From positions 1,488,001-1,552,000 of the forward strand of contig OZ244038.1 in the NCBI GenBank assembly GCA_965215145.1: a stretch of DNA of 64,000 nucleotides, written 5' to 3'. The translations under genes were made by a program, and so were the position numbers. Origin of the DNA: G965215145 sp965215145. Its GTDB lineage: Bacteria; Bacteroidota; Rhodothermia; Rhodothermales; JANQRZ01. Numbering within the stretch: the stretch's first letter is position 1; the number at the start of each line of letters is the position of its first letter. The notes below the pieces were generated by a model. That model was given only the letters and a program-made list of their open reading frames with translations, made no database searches and was not told the origin of the DNA. Below are positions 16,154 through 25,875 of the stretch, piece by piece.

Positions 16154-18484
16154 CTACCGCACCACCGTCACCCGCTGCGTGGCGCTGTGCCCGCCGGCCG
16201 TGAGGCGGAGGACGTAGACCCCGCTCGGCAGCGCCGCCGCGTCGAGGCGGGCCGCGTGCGAGCCTGCCGCGTGCGGCCCCTCAGCCAACGTCGCCACCCG
16301 CCGCCCCAGCAGGTCGAACAGTTCGAGCGTAGCGTTCTCCGCCTCGGGGAGCATGAAGCTGACAGTCGCCCCGGAGCGAAGTGGGTTGGGATGAGGAGCC
16401 TCCAGCGTCAGGACCTCGACCGTTGCGACCGGCTCGTCGGACACGAAGAACGGGCCGCGGAAGAGGTAGACGCCCGCCTCGCCCGCGGCCAGCGCAACGA
16501 GGTCTCCAGAGCCGAGGTCGTCGACATCGGAGGCTACACCGATCCCGCGATCTGCTGATGGGTAAGCATCGAGCTCCTTGCCGCTGAAGACTCGGATGCC
16601 GTAGAAATCGTCCGCGACGTAGGTACCCAGTCCAAACGCATCCCCGAAGAGGATAGTGCCGCTTGCTACATCGCGAGCCTGCGTTGCCACGGGGAAGGTG
16701 GCGTCAGTTTGAAGGTCGTCGGGCTCTGCAACGTCTACGATTCGAAGTCCCACCAGCGCGTCCGCGACGTCGGCGCGGCCGGAGAAGTCCTCGTCCGGCA
16801 ACGCGATGGCATTGAGGAAGCCGTAGTCCGGCTCGGCATCGAGCTGCTGGATGTCGGCCGGGTCGTCCACGTCGAGAGCGTACATCCCCCCGCCGAAGTT
16901 GACGGCGTAGGCCACCTCCTCGAACGTGCCGTCGAAGTCCCACACCACGTCCACCGTGTTGCTCCCCATCGGGAAGCTCCCGAGCGGCTGCGGGTCGGCG
17001 GGGTCCGACACGTCGAGCGTCTGGAGGCCGGTGAACCCGTTGGCGAGGTAGAGCACGTCGCCGCTCTCGTCGAGGTCGAGGCCGAACGCCTGGTTCGGGG
17101 TGCCGTAGCTGCCGATGGTCTGCGGGTTGGCGGGGTCGCTCACGTCGAGCACCGTCAGCCCCGTCCCCCCGAAGTCCGCATCGGTGACGTAGGCGATGGA
17201 ATCGCGGACGTGGACCTCCTGGGTGTTCGAGGGCACCTCGGCGCGGGCTATCTGAACGGCCCCGCCGGCATCGGCGTCCGCCACGTCGAAGACGCGGAGG
17301 GCGCCGGCGAGGTCGGTCACGTAGAGCGTGGTGCCGTCGAAGAGCGGCTTGTGCGAGAAGCCGCCGTTGCGGTAGAAGCCGGTCTCTTCCAGCGGAGCGC
17401 GCTCCAGCAGGCGGAGGCCCTCGAACCGGTCGGCGAGGAAGGCGAGGCCGGCACCGAGTGCCGTGCTGAGACCCTGCCCATCGATGGGGAACGCGCTGAT
17501 CTCCGCGAGGTCGGCCGGGTCGCGCACGTCGACCTCGAACAGCCCCGCCAGCCCGGCCACGACGGCCGCCGTGTCGCCGAGGGCGACCTCGTAGGTGGTC
17601 TCCCCGCCGGCGTCGTAGGTGTCGAGCATCGTGGGCACCGCGGGGTCTTCGATCCCGACGGTCATCAGCCCGAAGGCGCCGGCGAGGTACGCCACCGTGT
17701 CCGCCGCCACGACGTAGGTGACGAACCCGCCCGCGTCCAGCGTCCCGAGCAGCATCGGCTCCGCCGGGTCCGCCACGTCGTAGGTGCGGAAGTCCGGCCC
17801 GTCGCCCACGTTGCCGTCGGCGACGAGCAGGGTCGTGCCGGTGACGGCGAGGCCGTTGGCCGAGCCCGGCGTGTCGAACGAGGTGACGAGGGCCGGCGCG
17901 GCAGGCGTGCTCACGTCGTAGACCCGGACCCCCTCGAGCCCGAGCCCGACGAAGGCATAGTCCACCTCGTCGATCTCGGCCACCGCCACCGCGAAGGCGT
18001 CGAAGCCAGTGACCTGCCCGGCGAGCTGGAGGTCGTCCGGGGCCGCGAGGTCGAGGACGGCGAGGCCCTCCCCTTTGCGCAGCGTCACGAAGGCGAGCCC
18101 GTCGCGGATCACCGCATCGGTGGCGATGGCCGACAGGGCGAGCCGGTCGAACTCGCTCAGGAAAACCTTGCCGCCCCTGTCCGGCAAGGCTACCTCAGCG
18201 GTGACGAGGTAGGCGCCGTTCTGGAAGAACACGCTCCCGTCCCCAAACGTACGGACGAGCTTCGTCGCCCCCTCGGCGAGGTGCTGGAGCAGGGTGAGCT
18301 CGCCTTCTTTCCCGCCACGTAATGGGGAGGCCTCGACCGGGGCTGTGAGGGCGAGGGGGACCGGCTCCCCCGTCTCCGGGTCGAGCGCGGGGCCGTCGAG
18401 CGAGCGGGGATCGGACCCCTGCCCGAGGGCCGGCGCTGCAAGGGGACCGAGGACCAGGATCAGAAGGGCGGCCAGGAAACGCAT
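16154..18484 (-). CDS. Secreted LVIVD-repeat beta-propeller protein with T9SS sorting domain
   Basis: A 776-residue protein with a signal peptide (MRFLAALLILVLGPLAAPALG). It contains about ten repeats of the LVIVD type, such as GLAVLDLAAPDDLQLAGQV, GVRVYDVSTPAAPALVTSF, GLTVLDVSDPANPQTIGSY and GLQTLDVSDPADPQPLGSF, which build beta-propeller blades. The last ~75 residues are a sorting domain (HPNPLRSGATVSFML, LELFDLLGRRVATLAEG, LPSGVYVLRLTAG). It is expected at the cell surface or secreted through the type IX system, with adhesion or structural roles likely. No catalytic motif is visible. The 97-bp gap to the divergent CPXCG gene should hold both promoters. Confidence 0.85.
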   Translation of the reverse strand: MRFLAALLILVLGPLAAPALGQGSDPRSLDGPALDPETGEPVPLALTAPVEASPLRGGKEGELTLLQHLAEGATKLVRTFGDGSVFFQNGAYLVTAEVALPDRGGKVFLSEFDRLALSAIATDAVIRDGLAFVTLRKGEGLAVLDLAAPDDLQLAGQVTGFDAFAVAVAEIDEVDYAFVGLGLEGVRVYDVSTPAAPALVTSFDTPGSANGLAVTGTTLLVADGNVGDGPDFRTYDVADPAEPMLLGTLDAGGFVTYVVAADTVAYLAGAFGLMTVGIEDPAVPTMLDTYDAGGETTYEVALGDTAAVVAGLAGLFEVDVRDPADLAEISAFPIDGQGLSTALGAGLAFLADRFEGLRLLERAPLEETGFYRNGGFSHKPLFDGTTLYVTDLAGALRVFDVADADAGGAVQIARAEVPSNTQEVHVRDSIAYVTDADFGGTGLTVLDVSDPANPQTIGSYGTPNQAFGLDLDESGDVLYLANGFTGLQTLDVSDPADPQPLGSFPMGSNTVDVVWDFDGTFEEVAYAVNFGGGMYALDVDDPADIQQLDAEPDYGFLNAIALPDEDFSGRADVADALVGLRIVDVAEPDDLQTDATFPVATQARDVASGTILFGDAFGLGTYVADDFYGIRVFSGKELDAYPSADRGIGVASDVDDLGSGDLVALAAGEAGVYLFRGPFFVSDEPVATVEVLTLEAPHPNPLRSGATVSFMLPEAENATLELFDLLGRRVATLAEGPHAAGSHAARLDAAALPSGVYVLRLTAGGHSATQRVTVVR

Positions 18485-18581
18485 TGGCGGAGGGGTTAGG
18501 TGAGTTCGTTAAGATAGCGGAAGGCCCCGTCAGCCGCAACGGTCGCGTCAACCATCTCGCCCTGATCCATCCCGCCCTGCC

Positions 18582-18794
18582 ATGCGCGAAATTGAACACG
18601 CCTTCGCCTGCCCCTACTGCGCCGAGCCGATCACCGTCCTGCTCGACCCCACCGTCCCATCGCAGGAGTACATCGAGGACTGCGAGGTGTGTTGCAACCC
18701 CATCCTGATCGCCTACACCACCGGCTGGGAGACTCGCGGCCGCATCGCCAGCGGCGCAGTCATGCGGTTCGAGGCCCGAGGTATCGAGCAGTAG
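18582..18794 (+). CDS. CPXCG motif-containing cysteine-rich protein
   Basis: A 70-residue protein: FACPYCAEPITVLLDP, then YIEDCEVCCNPILIAY. Two C-x2-C pairs make a small zinc-ribbon-like fold. This is the conserved CPXCG family (PF14255-type), usually about 60-70 residues, found widely in proteobacteria and bacteroidota, with no known function. It is divergent from the LVIVD gene and transcribed alone. Confidence 0.85.
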   Translation: MREIEHAFACPYCAEPITVLLDPTVPSQEYIEDCEVCCNPILIAYTTGWETRGRIASGAVMRFEARGIEQ

Positions 18795-19307
18795 TAGGGG
18801 TGATGAGGGGACGGAGGTATCGGGCCGATAACCGGGAGCGGCGGCGGGCGGCGACGCCGGCTCGCGGACGCGCTTGACCCGATCTCGTCGTCAGCTCTTC
18901 ATCACATTTCGGCTCAAGGCATACCCCGGATCGCTCTCGGCGCCGATCCTGGCAAGCCCTTTGATAGCGGCCTTAATCCCCCCGCGCACCTCGCCGATTA
19001 TGACCGCGCCGACCCCCGTGGCCGGACGCGCTCTCTGAGCGAGGTGCCGGGACCGGCCGGCGGAAGCACCCGCCTCCTGGTCCCGCCCGCCGAGCACCAC
19101 TCCACGCCGTCGTATCTCCATCGCCCGCCTCCGCCCCCTCGTCGCCCCGCGCCGCGCGTGCCGTACCGGCGACGTTTGTAGGGTTATAGCGAAAACAGGG
19201 TGCACCTCCGCGCTCCGCGTGGGACGACGGCAGCCAACGCAGTACCTTTTCCGTTCCCCCCTAGCTAGCTGCGCGTTAGCCTGCCAGGCGCCGCGCCGCC
19301 TTACACC
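18795..19307. other. 513-bp intergenic region before the polysaccharide locus
   Basis: No convincing gene. A minus-strand frame ending at 18891 reads VGAVIIGEVRGGIKAAIKG and looks faintly protein-like, but I do not recognise it and its upstream part is an antisense shadow of the kinase gene. The stretch contains CTAGCTAGCTGCGCG near 19261 and a TACCTTTT element near 19243 that could be part of a promoter for the downstream locus. No JUMPstart/ops element was found. Confidence 0.4.
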
Positions 19308-21737
19308 ATGACCCAACCGTCGTCGCCCGAGTTTGCCCCCAACAGGGCGCCCGCCAACGGGGCTCCTGCACCGCCCCCCCCCCCGGGGTACCCCGAGACC
19401 GCTTCCGACGAGCTCACGTTGGGGAGCGTCGTGGGGATGATCCTCCAGGAGTGGAAGACGGTGGTCGGCGTCTTCCTGCTCATCGTGGCGCTGGCGGTGG
19501 CGCTGGCGTTCATCATGGAGCCGCAGTACCGCGCCTCGACCGTGGTGCTCGTGGAGCCGCAAAGCCAGCGCTTCAGCTCGAACTCGCTGGAGAACGTGCT
19601 CGCCGCCCAGAGCTACAACCGCACCCTCTTCAACGAGGTCGTCATCCTCCAGGAGTCTGTGCCGCTCGCCGAGCAGGTGGCCGCCCGGCTGTTCGAGGCC
19701 GAGGAGGAGTTCCCGATCACGCAGCCCGAGGATGAAGAGGAGGACGCCCCGACGATCGGCCGCGTGGCGCGCCGGATGCTCAACGACGAGGCCGTCCTGT
19801 TCGAGCCCTTCAACGAGTTCGTCGACCTCATCAAGATCACCGGCGTGAGCTCGGACCCGGAGGAGGCCGCCGCCATCGCCAACCTCTACGCCGAGGAGTA
19901 CTACGACCGGACGCAGGACATCAGCCGGTCGAGCATCGTGAGCTCGCGGGAGTTCATCGAGGAGCAGCTCGCGGTGCAGAACGCCGCGCTCGAGGACGCC
20001 GAGGGGGCGCTCGAAGACTACATGGCGAGCGCGGGCGCGATCGCCCTACCGGCCGAAAGCCAGAACGCCGTCACCCAGGTCGGCTCGCTCGACGGCGAGA
20101 TCGGCGCGGCGCAGGTGAGCCTGCAGGTCGAGGAGGCCGCGCTGCGCCAGCTTCGGGAGCAAGTCGAGGAGGTGCGTCCGGGCCTGACCCAGCGGCTCGC
20201 CTCGAACGTCGACGCGGAGATGGCCGCGCTGAAGTCGCGGATCGCCGAGCTTGAACTCCAACTCGACACCTACTACGCGGCGAACCCTGGCCTGCGCGGC
20301 AACGAGGCCAGCGTGCCCGAGGCGGCCGACCTCCTCGCGCAGATCAACCAGCGCCGTGCCCGCCTCGCCGAGCTCTCGGAGCAGTACTACGATGAGGTCA
20401 TGGCCGTCGGCGGGCTCGACTCCGGGAGCGACGCGTCGGGGGTGGGCAACCTCACCCGGCTCCTCCGGGAGATCAACGACAAGGAGATCAACGTCCAGGG
20501 GCTCCGGGCGAAGCTGGGTACGCTCCGCAGCCAGCGCGGGCGCCTCAACGCCCGGCTCCGCGAGATCCCCCAGCAGTCCATCCGGCTCGCTCAGCTCCAA
20601 CGCGAGCAGCAGGCGCGGCTGAGCACGGTGCTCCTGCTCCGGGAGAAGCTGCAGGAGGCGCAGGTCGCCGAGGAGGCGGAGCTCGGCTACATCCAGCTCA
20701 TCCGGCAGGCCGACGTGCCGGTGAAGCCGGTGAGCCCGAACCTCCTCCTGAACCTCGCCATCGGCTGCCTGCTCGGGCTCATCCTCGGGCTCGGCGTGGC
20801 GCTCATCCGGCGCGCGGCCGACCGCCGCATCCACACGCCCGAGGACCTCCGGAGCCGCGGGTTCTCGGTCCTCGGCGGCATCCCGCCGATGAAGGACCTC
20901 ATCAAGCGCAACTTCGGTGGGGCTGAGACCGTCGAGGTCAGCGGGCGCGACGTCCGGACGACGGTGGCCGCGGCGCTGCACCCGCTCTCGCCCGTGGCCG
21001 AGGCCTTCCGCCACGTCCGCACGAGCATCCGGTTCAGCGTCCCCGACCGGCGGCTCCAGGTGCTCGCGGTCACGAGCGCGGGGCCTGGCGAGGGCAAGAC
21101 GACGACGGCGATGAACCTCGCCGTCTCGATGGCGCAGGCCGGCTTCCGCACGCTCTACGTCGATGCCGACCTCCGCAAGCCGGCCGGCCACGGCATGCTC
21201 GGCCTCTCGCGGCGGCGCGGCCTCTCGGACCTCCTCTTCCAGCAGGGCGCCGCCGACTGGGAGTCGTTCCGCGTCCCGCTCCACGTCGAGTGGGAGGACT
21301 TCGACGACTACATCGACAACCTCTACGCCGTCACCGCGGGCAAGAGCGTGCCGAGCCCCGCCGACCTCCTCGGCTCGAAGCGCTTCAAGGAGCTCGTCGA
21401 CGAGATGCGAGGCCAGTTCGACATCGTCGTGGTCGACACGCCGCCGGTGCTCCCCGTCACGGACCCCGTGCTGATCGCGCCCGTGGCCGACGCCGTGCTG
21501 CTCGTGGCCTCGGCCGACCAGACAGACTGGCGGGGCCTGGAGCGCACGCGCGAGCTGATCGCGATGACGGGGACCTCCATCATCGGCGTGGTGCTGAACC
21601 GGTTCGAGCCGCAGCGCCACACGAGCTACGGCTACGGGAGCTACGGCTACGGCTACGGCTACGGGGCCAGCGACAACTTCCGCCTCAGCGGCGACGGGTC
21701 GACAGCCCGCCCTGAAGTGGCCGTCCCGAATCCGTGA
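19308..21737 (+). CDS. wzc: Wzc-type polysaccharide co-polymerase and bacterial tyrosine kinase
   Basis: An 809-residue inner-membrane protein. A Pro-rich cytoplasmic N-terminus is followed by a Wzz-type TM helix (residues ~51-70), then a long periplasmic coiled-coil region with many Gln/Glu/Leu heptads. A second TM (LLLNLAIGCLLGLILGLGVALI) sits near residue 490. The C-terminal BY-kinase has Walker A SAGPGEGKTTT (Lys597), Walker A' LYVDADLRKP and Walker B FDIVVVDTPPV. The C-terminus ends in a tyrosine cluster (SYGYGSYGYGYGYG), the usual autophosphorylation tail. It controls chain length and export of a Wzy-dependent polysaccharide. First gene of the ~44-kb plus-strand locus; the SLBB export gene follows 50 bp later. 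Confidence 0.94.
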   Translation: MTQPSSPEFAPNRAPANGAPAPPPPPGYPETASDELTLGSVVGMILQEWKTVVGVFLLIVALAVALAFIMEPQYRASTVVLVEPQSQRFSSNSLENVLAAQSYNRTLFNEVVILQESVPLAEQVAARLFEAEEEFPITQPEDEEEDAPTIGRVARRMLNDEAVLFEPFNEFVDLIKITGVSSDPEEAAAIANLYAEEYYDRTQDISRSSIVSSREFIEEQLAVQNAALEDAEGALEDYMASAGAIALPAESQNAVTQVGSLDGEIGAAQVSLQVEEAALRQLREQVEEVRPGLTQRLASNVDAEMAALKSRIAELELQLDTYYAANPGLRGNEASVPEAADLLAQINQRRARLAELSEQYYDEVMAVGGLDSGSDASGVGNLTRLLREINDKEINVQGLRAKLGTLRSQRGRLNARLREIPQQSIRLAQLQREQQARLSTVLLLREKLQEAQVAEEAELGYIQLIRQADVPVKPVSPNLLLNLAIGCLLGLILGLGVALIRRAADRRIHTPEDLRSRGFSVLGGIPPMKDLIKRNFGGAETVEVSGRDVRTTVAAALHPLSPVAEAFRHVRTSIRFSVPDRRLQVLAVTSAGPGEGKTTTAMNLAVSMAQAGFRTLYVDADLRKPAGHGMLGLSRRRGLSDLLFQQGAADWESFRVPLHVEWEDFDDYIDNLYAVTAGKSVPSPADLLGSKRFKELVDEMRGQFDIVVVDTPPVLPVTDPVLIAPVADAVLLVASADQTDWRGLERTRELIAMTGTSIIGVVLNRFEPQRHTSYGYGSYGYGYGYGASDNFRLSGDGSTARPEVAVPNP

Positions 21738-21787
21738 CCCCACCGCGCCCCCTCAACCACCGAGAGCACCCCACCTCCGACCCCTCT

Positions 21788-22285
21788 ATGAAACGTCCGC
21801 TTCACCTCGCGGCCCTCGTCCTCGCCGTCCTCGCCTTCGCCGCCGCACCGGTGGCTCAGGAGCAAGCGGCCATCTCCGGGGCGGGCTCCGTCTTCCGCTA
21901 CGCCCGTCCGGGCCAGCCGGTCATCACCGTCAACGTCCTCGGCTACGTCCGGCTGCCGGGGCTCTACGTGATCGAGGAGGACACGGACTTGATCGACCTG
22001 CTGACGCTGGCGGGTGGGGCGCAGGTCCCGCCGCAGAGCTCGGAGATCGAGGTCACGACGCGGGTGACGCTCACCCGACGGACGGAGGCCGGGATGGAGG
22101 AGGTGATGAACGTCCCCTTCAACCCGCTGCTCTCCGGCGAGGTCGCTGGCATCCCCGACCTCCGAGAGGACGACGTCCTCAGCGTCCAGTTCGAGACGAA
22201 GAGCCGGTTCGGGCTTCAGCAGGGGGCCGTGATCGTAGGCGCGCTGGGCACCGTCGCCCTCATCATCTTCCGCTTCACGGAGTAG
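21788..22285 (+). CDS. SLBB-domain polysaccharide export protein (short)
   Basis: A 165-residue protein. The ATG at 21788 gives a signal peptide (MKRPLHLAALVLAVLAFAA); an upstream GTG frame is less likely. The core VITVNVLGYVRLPGLYVIEEDTDLIDLLTLAGG is an SLBB (soluble ligand-binding beta-grasp) repeat as found in Wza. A hydrophobic segment (GAVIVGALGTVALIIF) lies at the C-terminus. It is far shorter than Wza and lacks the poly-export domain, so it is probably an accessory or partner of a second OPX protein outside this window. It is co-transcribed with the kinase gene (50 bp apart). Confidence 0.8.
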   Translation: MKRPLHLAALVLAVLAFAAAPVAQEQAAISGAGSVFRYARPGQPVITVNVLGYVRLPGLYVIEEDTDLIDLLTLAGGAQVPPQSSEIEVTTRVTLTRRTEAGMEEVMNVPFNPLLSGEVAGIPDLREDDVLSVQFETKSRFGLQQGAVIVGALGTVALIIFRFTE

Positions 22286-22345
22286 GCTGTCTAGAGCGAG
22301 CCGCTCTGCCGTAGCCGTCGCCTTACTCCGCCAACCGCCGCCCTC

Positions 22346-23374
22346 ATGAGCCGCCACCCCTTCTTCCGCGACGCCGGCTGCATGGTGATCGCGGAGGTGG
22401 CCCAGGCCCACGACGGCAGCCTCGGCAACGCCCACGCCTACGTGGACGCCGTGGCCGACGCCGGCGCCGACGCCGTGAAGTTCCAGACCCACATCGCCGC
22501 GGCGGAGTCCACGCCCGGCGAGCCGTGGCGCGTCAAGTTCAGCCCGCAGGACGACACCCGCTACGAGTACTGGCAGCGGATGGAGTTCACCGAGGAGCAG
22601 TGGGCCGGGCTCGCCGAGCACGCCCGCGAGCGCGGCCTCCGGTTCCTCTCGACGCCGTTCTCATTCGAGGCCGTGGACCTCCTCGAACGGCTCGACGTGC
22701 CGGCCTGGAAGGTCGGCTCGGGGGAGGTGACGAACACGCCGCTGCTGGAGCGGATGGCGAAGACCGGCAAGCCGGTGCTCCTCTCCAGCGGGATGTCCTC
22801 CTGGGCCGACCTCGACGCCGCCGTCGAGGCGGTGCGCGCGGCGGGGGCGCCCGTGGCGGTCTTCCAGTGCACGACGGCCTACCCCTGCCCGCCCGAGCGG
22901 ATCGGGCTCAACGTGCTCAGCGAGATCCGCGAGCGCTACGACGCCCCCGTCGGGCTCTCCGACCACTCCGGCACCATCTACCCCGGCATCGCCGCGGCCA
23001 CCCTCGGCGCCGACCTCTTCGAGCTCCACGTCGTGTTCTCGCGGGAGTGCTTCGGGCCGGACACGCCGGCGTCCGTGACGACGCCCGAGCTGCGCCAACT
23101 GGTGGAGGGGGTCCGGTTCGTCGAAAAGATGCGGGCGAACCCTATCGACAAGGACGCCGTGGCCGATGACATGGGGGAGCTCCGCCGGACGTTCGGGAAG
23201 AGCCTCGTCGCGGCCCGCCCGCTGGAGGCCGGCCGCCGGCTCGACGCCGCCGACATCGCCATCAAGAAGCCCGGCACCGGGATCCCCGCCGCGCGCCACG
23301 CGGAGTTCGTCGGCCGCACCCTCGTCCGCCCCCTCGACCGCGACGCCTTCCTCTCCGAATCCGATGTCGAATAA
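22346..23374 (+). CDS. neuB: Sialic-acid-type synthase NeuB
   Basis: A 342-residue protein that should condense PEP with an N-acetylated hexosamine (ManNAc) to make a nonulosonic acid. Features: MVIAEVAQAHDGSLGNAH, ADAVKFQTHIAAAES, WKVGSGEVTNTPLLE, PVLLSSGMSSWADLD, FQCTTAYPCPPE, VGLSDHSGTIYPGI and the C-terminal SAF/antifreeze-like domain (KKPGTGIPAARHAEFVGR). No fused domains. Its stop overlaps the start of neuC by 11 bp. Whether the product is Neu5Ac or a legionaminic-type acid cannot be read from the sequence; no PLP aminotransferase or dehydratase for the latter is nearby, which favours Neu5Ac. Confidence 0.93.
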   Translation: MSRHPFFRDAGCMVIAEVAQAHDGSLGNAHAYVDAVADAGADAVKFQTHIAAAESTPGEPWRVKFSPQDDTRYEYWQRMEFTEEQWAGLAEHARERGLRFLSTPFSFEAVDLLERLDVPAWKVGSGEVTNTPLLERMAKTGKPVLLSSGMSSWADLDAAVEAVRAAGAPVAVFQCTTAYPCPPERIGLNVLSEIRERYDAPVGLSDHSGTIYPGIAAATLGADLFELHVVFSRECFGPDTPASVTTPELRQLVEGVRFVEKMRANPIDKDAVADDMGELRRTFGKSLVAARPLEAGRRLDAADIAIKKPGTGIPAARHAEFVGRTLVRPLDRDAFLSESDVE

Positions 23375-24602
23375 CCCGCCCTCGCCCCTGACCGTTTCCT
23401 CCGGCGACGGGGCCGCCCAGCCGACGGACCTCCGGAAGGTCTGCGTCGTCCTCGTGGACCGCGCCAACTACGGCCGGCTCAAGCCGATCATGCGCTCGGT
23501 CCACGAGCACCCCCGCCTCCAGCTCCAGGTGATCGCGGCGGGGACGATGGTGCTCGAGCGGTTCCAGCAGCCGGTCGATGTCGTCCGCCAGGACGGGTTC
23601 CCCATCGACAGCGAGGTCTTCATCGAGCTCGAAGGCTCGAAGCCCGTCACGATGGCGAAGTCCGTCGGGTTCGGGACGGTCGAGTTCGCGGGGGAGTTCC
23701 AGCGGCTCGCGCCGGACTTCGTGCTCCTGATCGGGGACCGGTACGAGGCGCTCGCGGCGGCGCTCGCGGCGGCCTACATGAACCTCCCGCTGATCCACGT
23801 CCAGGGCGGCGAGGTCTCCGGCTCCATCGACGAGAGCGCGCGCCACGCCATCAGCAAGTTCTCCCAGTTCCACGTCCCCTCCACGCCGCGCGCGGCGGAG
23901 TACCTCGTGCGGATGGGGGAGCGCGAGGACACGATCCTCACCGTCGGCTGCCCGTCGTCCGACATCGCGCGGACGTTCGACCGCACGCTCGGGCCGGAGC
24001 TCCTGAACAAGCAGGGCAACGGCGTCGAGATCGACCCGGACGAGCCGTTCCTCCTCGTCGTCTTCCACCCGACGACGACGGAGTTCGGCAACGAGGCCGA
24101 GCAGATGCGGCAGCTCCTCGACGCCCTCGACCGGTTCCGGGTCCCGACGGTGCTGCTCTGGCCCAACATCGACGCCGGCAGCGACCACATCGCCAAGATG
24201 ATCCGGCTCTTCCGCGAGCACCGCAACGCGCGGGAGTGGCTGCGGACCCGGACCAACTTCACGCCCGAGGACTACCTGAAGGTGCTGGCCAACGCGGCCT
24301 GCGCCGTCGGCAACTCGTCCTCGTTCGTCCGCGACGCCGGCTACTTCGGCACGCCCGTCGTCCTCGTCGGCAACCGGCAGAGCGGGCGCGAGCACGACGA
24401 GCACGTGACGCCGGTGCCGTGCCGGACGGAGGCCATCGCCGAGGCCCTGCAGAGGCAGCTCGACCACGGCCGCTACGCGCCGAGCACGCTTTACGGCGAC
24501 GGCTACGTGGCCGACCGCGTGGCCGAGGCCGTCGCCGAGATCGAGCCCTACGTGCAGAAGCGGTTGTCCTACGCCTCGGAGCACGCGGCGGAGCAGGTTT
24601 AA
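23364..24602 (+). CDS. neuC: UDP-GlcNAc 2-epimerase (hydrolysing), NeuC
   Basis: A 412-residue GT-B-fold enzyme. The ATG at 23364 overlaps the neuB stop. It converts UDP-GlcNAc to free ManNAc plus UDP, feeding NeuB. Marked blocks: LIGDRYEALAAALAAAYM, PLIHVQGGEVSGSIDESAR (the NeuC-type GSIDES..RHAI segment), VGCPSSDIAR, VVFHPTTTEFGNE, AVGNSSSFVRDAGYFGTPV and NRQSGREHDEHV. The GSIDES signature and the neuB context separate it from WecB, which is encoded separately at 52550. The next gene starts 21 bp on. Confidence 0.92.
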   Translation: MSNNPPSPLTVSSGDGAAQPTDLRKVCVVLVDRANYGRLKPIMRSVHEHPRLQLQVIAAGTMVLERFQQPVDVVRQDGFPIDSEVFIELEGSKPVTMAKSVGFGTVEFAGEFQRLAPDFVLLIGDRYEALAAALAAAYMNLPLIHVQGGEVSGSIDESARHAISKFSQFHVPSTPRAAEYLVRMGEREDTILTVGCPSSDIARTFDRTLGPELLNKQGNGVEIDPDEPFLLVVFHPTTTEFGNEAEQMRQLLDALDRFRVPTVLLWPNIDAGSDHIAKMIRLFREHRNAREWLRTRTNFTPEDYLKVLANAACAVGNSSSFVRDAGYFGTPVVLVGNRQSGREHDEHVTPVPCRTEAIAEALQRQLDHGRYAPSTLYGDGYVADRVAEAVAEIEPYVQKRLSYASEHAAEQV

Positions 24603-24622
24603 CGCCCCCGCCGCGGCTGATC

Positions 24623-25837
24623 ATGGAACCGAAGGTCCTCGACGCCGTCCGACCCGGCGGCTTCTCCTACGCCTCCGAGGTCGTAGACCAGGCGCTGCGT
24701 GCGCCGTCGGAGGCAGCGGCGTCCGCGCTCGGCGTCCACGCCTTCCGGGAGGAGTCCTGGGGCGAGGTGGCCGCCTATTACGAGCGGCGCTATGGCGCTG
24801 GCTACGTGCTCGCGCGCCGGCCGTTCTTCGACTGGTGCTTCGCCTCGCCGTTCCAGCCGGCGGGCCACCACGGGCAGCGCCTCGTCGTGGACGCCGAGCG
24901 GCTCCCGGGCGAGCGCATCGTAGGGAGTTGCGGGGTGATGGTGTGGCCGCTGCAGGTGGGCGGCGCGCGCGTGCTCGGGCAGTGCCCCGTCAACCTCTTC
25001 CTCGACGAGGAGTACCGCGGCAGCGGCATCGGGCAGGCCCTGCTCGAGTCCACCGTCGTCTTCCCGACGATGACCTACGCCAGCGGCGCGCGCCCCGTCA
25101 CGCGCGTGCTGCTCGAACGGTTCGGGGCGGCGCACGTCACGAAGATGCGGCGGTTCGTCCGCGTCTTCGACGCCGAGACCTGCTCGGACCTCGCCGCCTC
25201 CTCCCCGGCCGCGGAGAGGGGGGATCCCGGGCGCGCCGCCGTGCTCGCCGACGCCGGAGCCCCGGCCGCCGGCGGCGCCCCGCCGTCGATGCACCTCGAA
25301 CGGGTGCAACGCTTCGGCCCGGAGTGGGACACCGCGTGGGAGGCCATCCGGACCGGCTACGGGGCGACGGCGTGGCGCGATGCTGCCTTCCTGAACTGGC
25401 GCTACGCCGACTACCCCTTCGACATCTACGAGGCGTACCTCCTCCGGCGTGAGGGGGCGGTCGTGGGGTTCGCGGCGCTGCGGGTGGAGCAGCCGGCGTT
25501 CGGCCCCGTCGCGCGGGTCGTCGACGCCGTGGCCGTGCCCGGAGCGCTGGGGCCGCTGCTCGGGCTCGTGGGCGAGGTCGCATGCCAACGAGGCGCCGTC
25601 TTCGTAGACTACCTCGTCGCCGGCGCCGTCGACGAGGGCGCGGTGCGTCGGGCCGGGTATCGCGAGCTTGGAGGAGCAGAGGGCGGCGGCTACCTCCCGC
25701 TCGACCTCAACCCGCCGCGGTGGCGGGACATGAACGTCGTCGTCCACTCTCCTTACCAGGCGGACCTGGCCGACGAGGTCGCCCGTGGCGACTTCTACTT
25801 CGTGAAGGGGGACAGCGACCAGGACCGCGCGAGCTAA
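24623..25837 (+). CDS. Large two-domain GNAT-type acetyltransferase, copy 1
   Basis: A 404-residue protein from the ATG at 24623. The N-terminal half has FREESWGEVAAYYERRYG, FDWCFASPFQPAG and an acetyl-CoA loop EEYRGSGIGQALLEST typical of GNAT motif A. The second half has GPEWDTAWEAIRTGYG and AAFLNWRYADYPFDIYE, resembling the C-terminal GNAT-like domain of polysaccharide-locus acetyltransferases. The C-terminus is FYFVKGDSDQDRA, shared by all four copies in the window. It probably acetylates an amino sugar or hydroxyl in the cytoplasm before polymerisation. It follows neuC directly, so the nonulosonic acid pathway is a candidate substrate. The family is recognised by fold only. Confidence 0.75.
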   Translation: MEPKVLDAVRPGGFSYASEVVDQALRAPSEAAASALGVHAFREESWGEVAAYYERRYGAGYVLARRPFFDWCFASPFQPAGHHGQRLVVDAERLPGERIVGSCGVMVWPLQVGGARVLGQCPVNLFLDEEYRGSGIGQALLESTVVFPTMTYASGARPVTRVLLERFGAAHVTKMRRFVRVFDAETCSDLAASSPAAERGDPGRAAVLADAGAPAAGGAPPSMHLERVQRFGPEWDTAWEAIRTGYGATAWRDAAFLNWRYADYPFDIYEAYLLRREGAVVGFAALRVEQPAFGPVARVVDAVAVPGALGPLLGLVGEVACQRGAVFVDYLVAGAVDEGAVRRAGYRELGGAEGGGYLPLDLNPPRWRDMNVVVHSPYQADLADEVARGDFYFVKGDSDQDRAS

Positions 25838-25875
25838 GGCTCCCCGAGCCACCGCCTCCCCGACCCCCGCCCGCT

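Noticed and set aside
19240..19307. JUMPstart/ops element before the polysaccharide locus
   Set aside because: The conserved GGCGGTAG core was not found; only CTAGCTAGCT palindromic sequence is present.
21608..21663. Tandem DNA repeat in the kinase gene as a contingency repeat
   Set aside because: It encodes the normal Tyr/Gly-rich autophosphorylation tail of BY-kinases, is imperfect and stays in frame.
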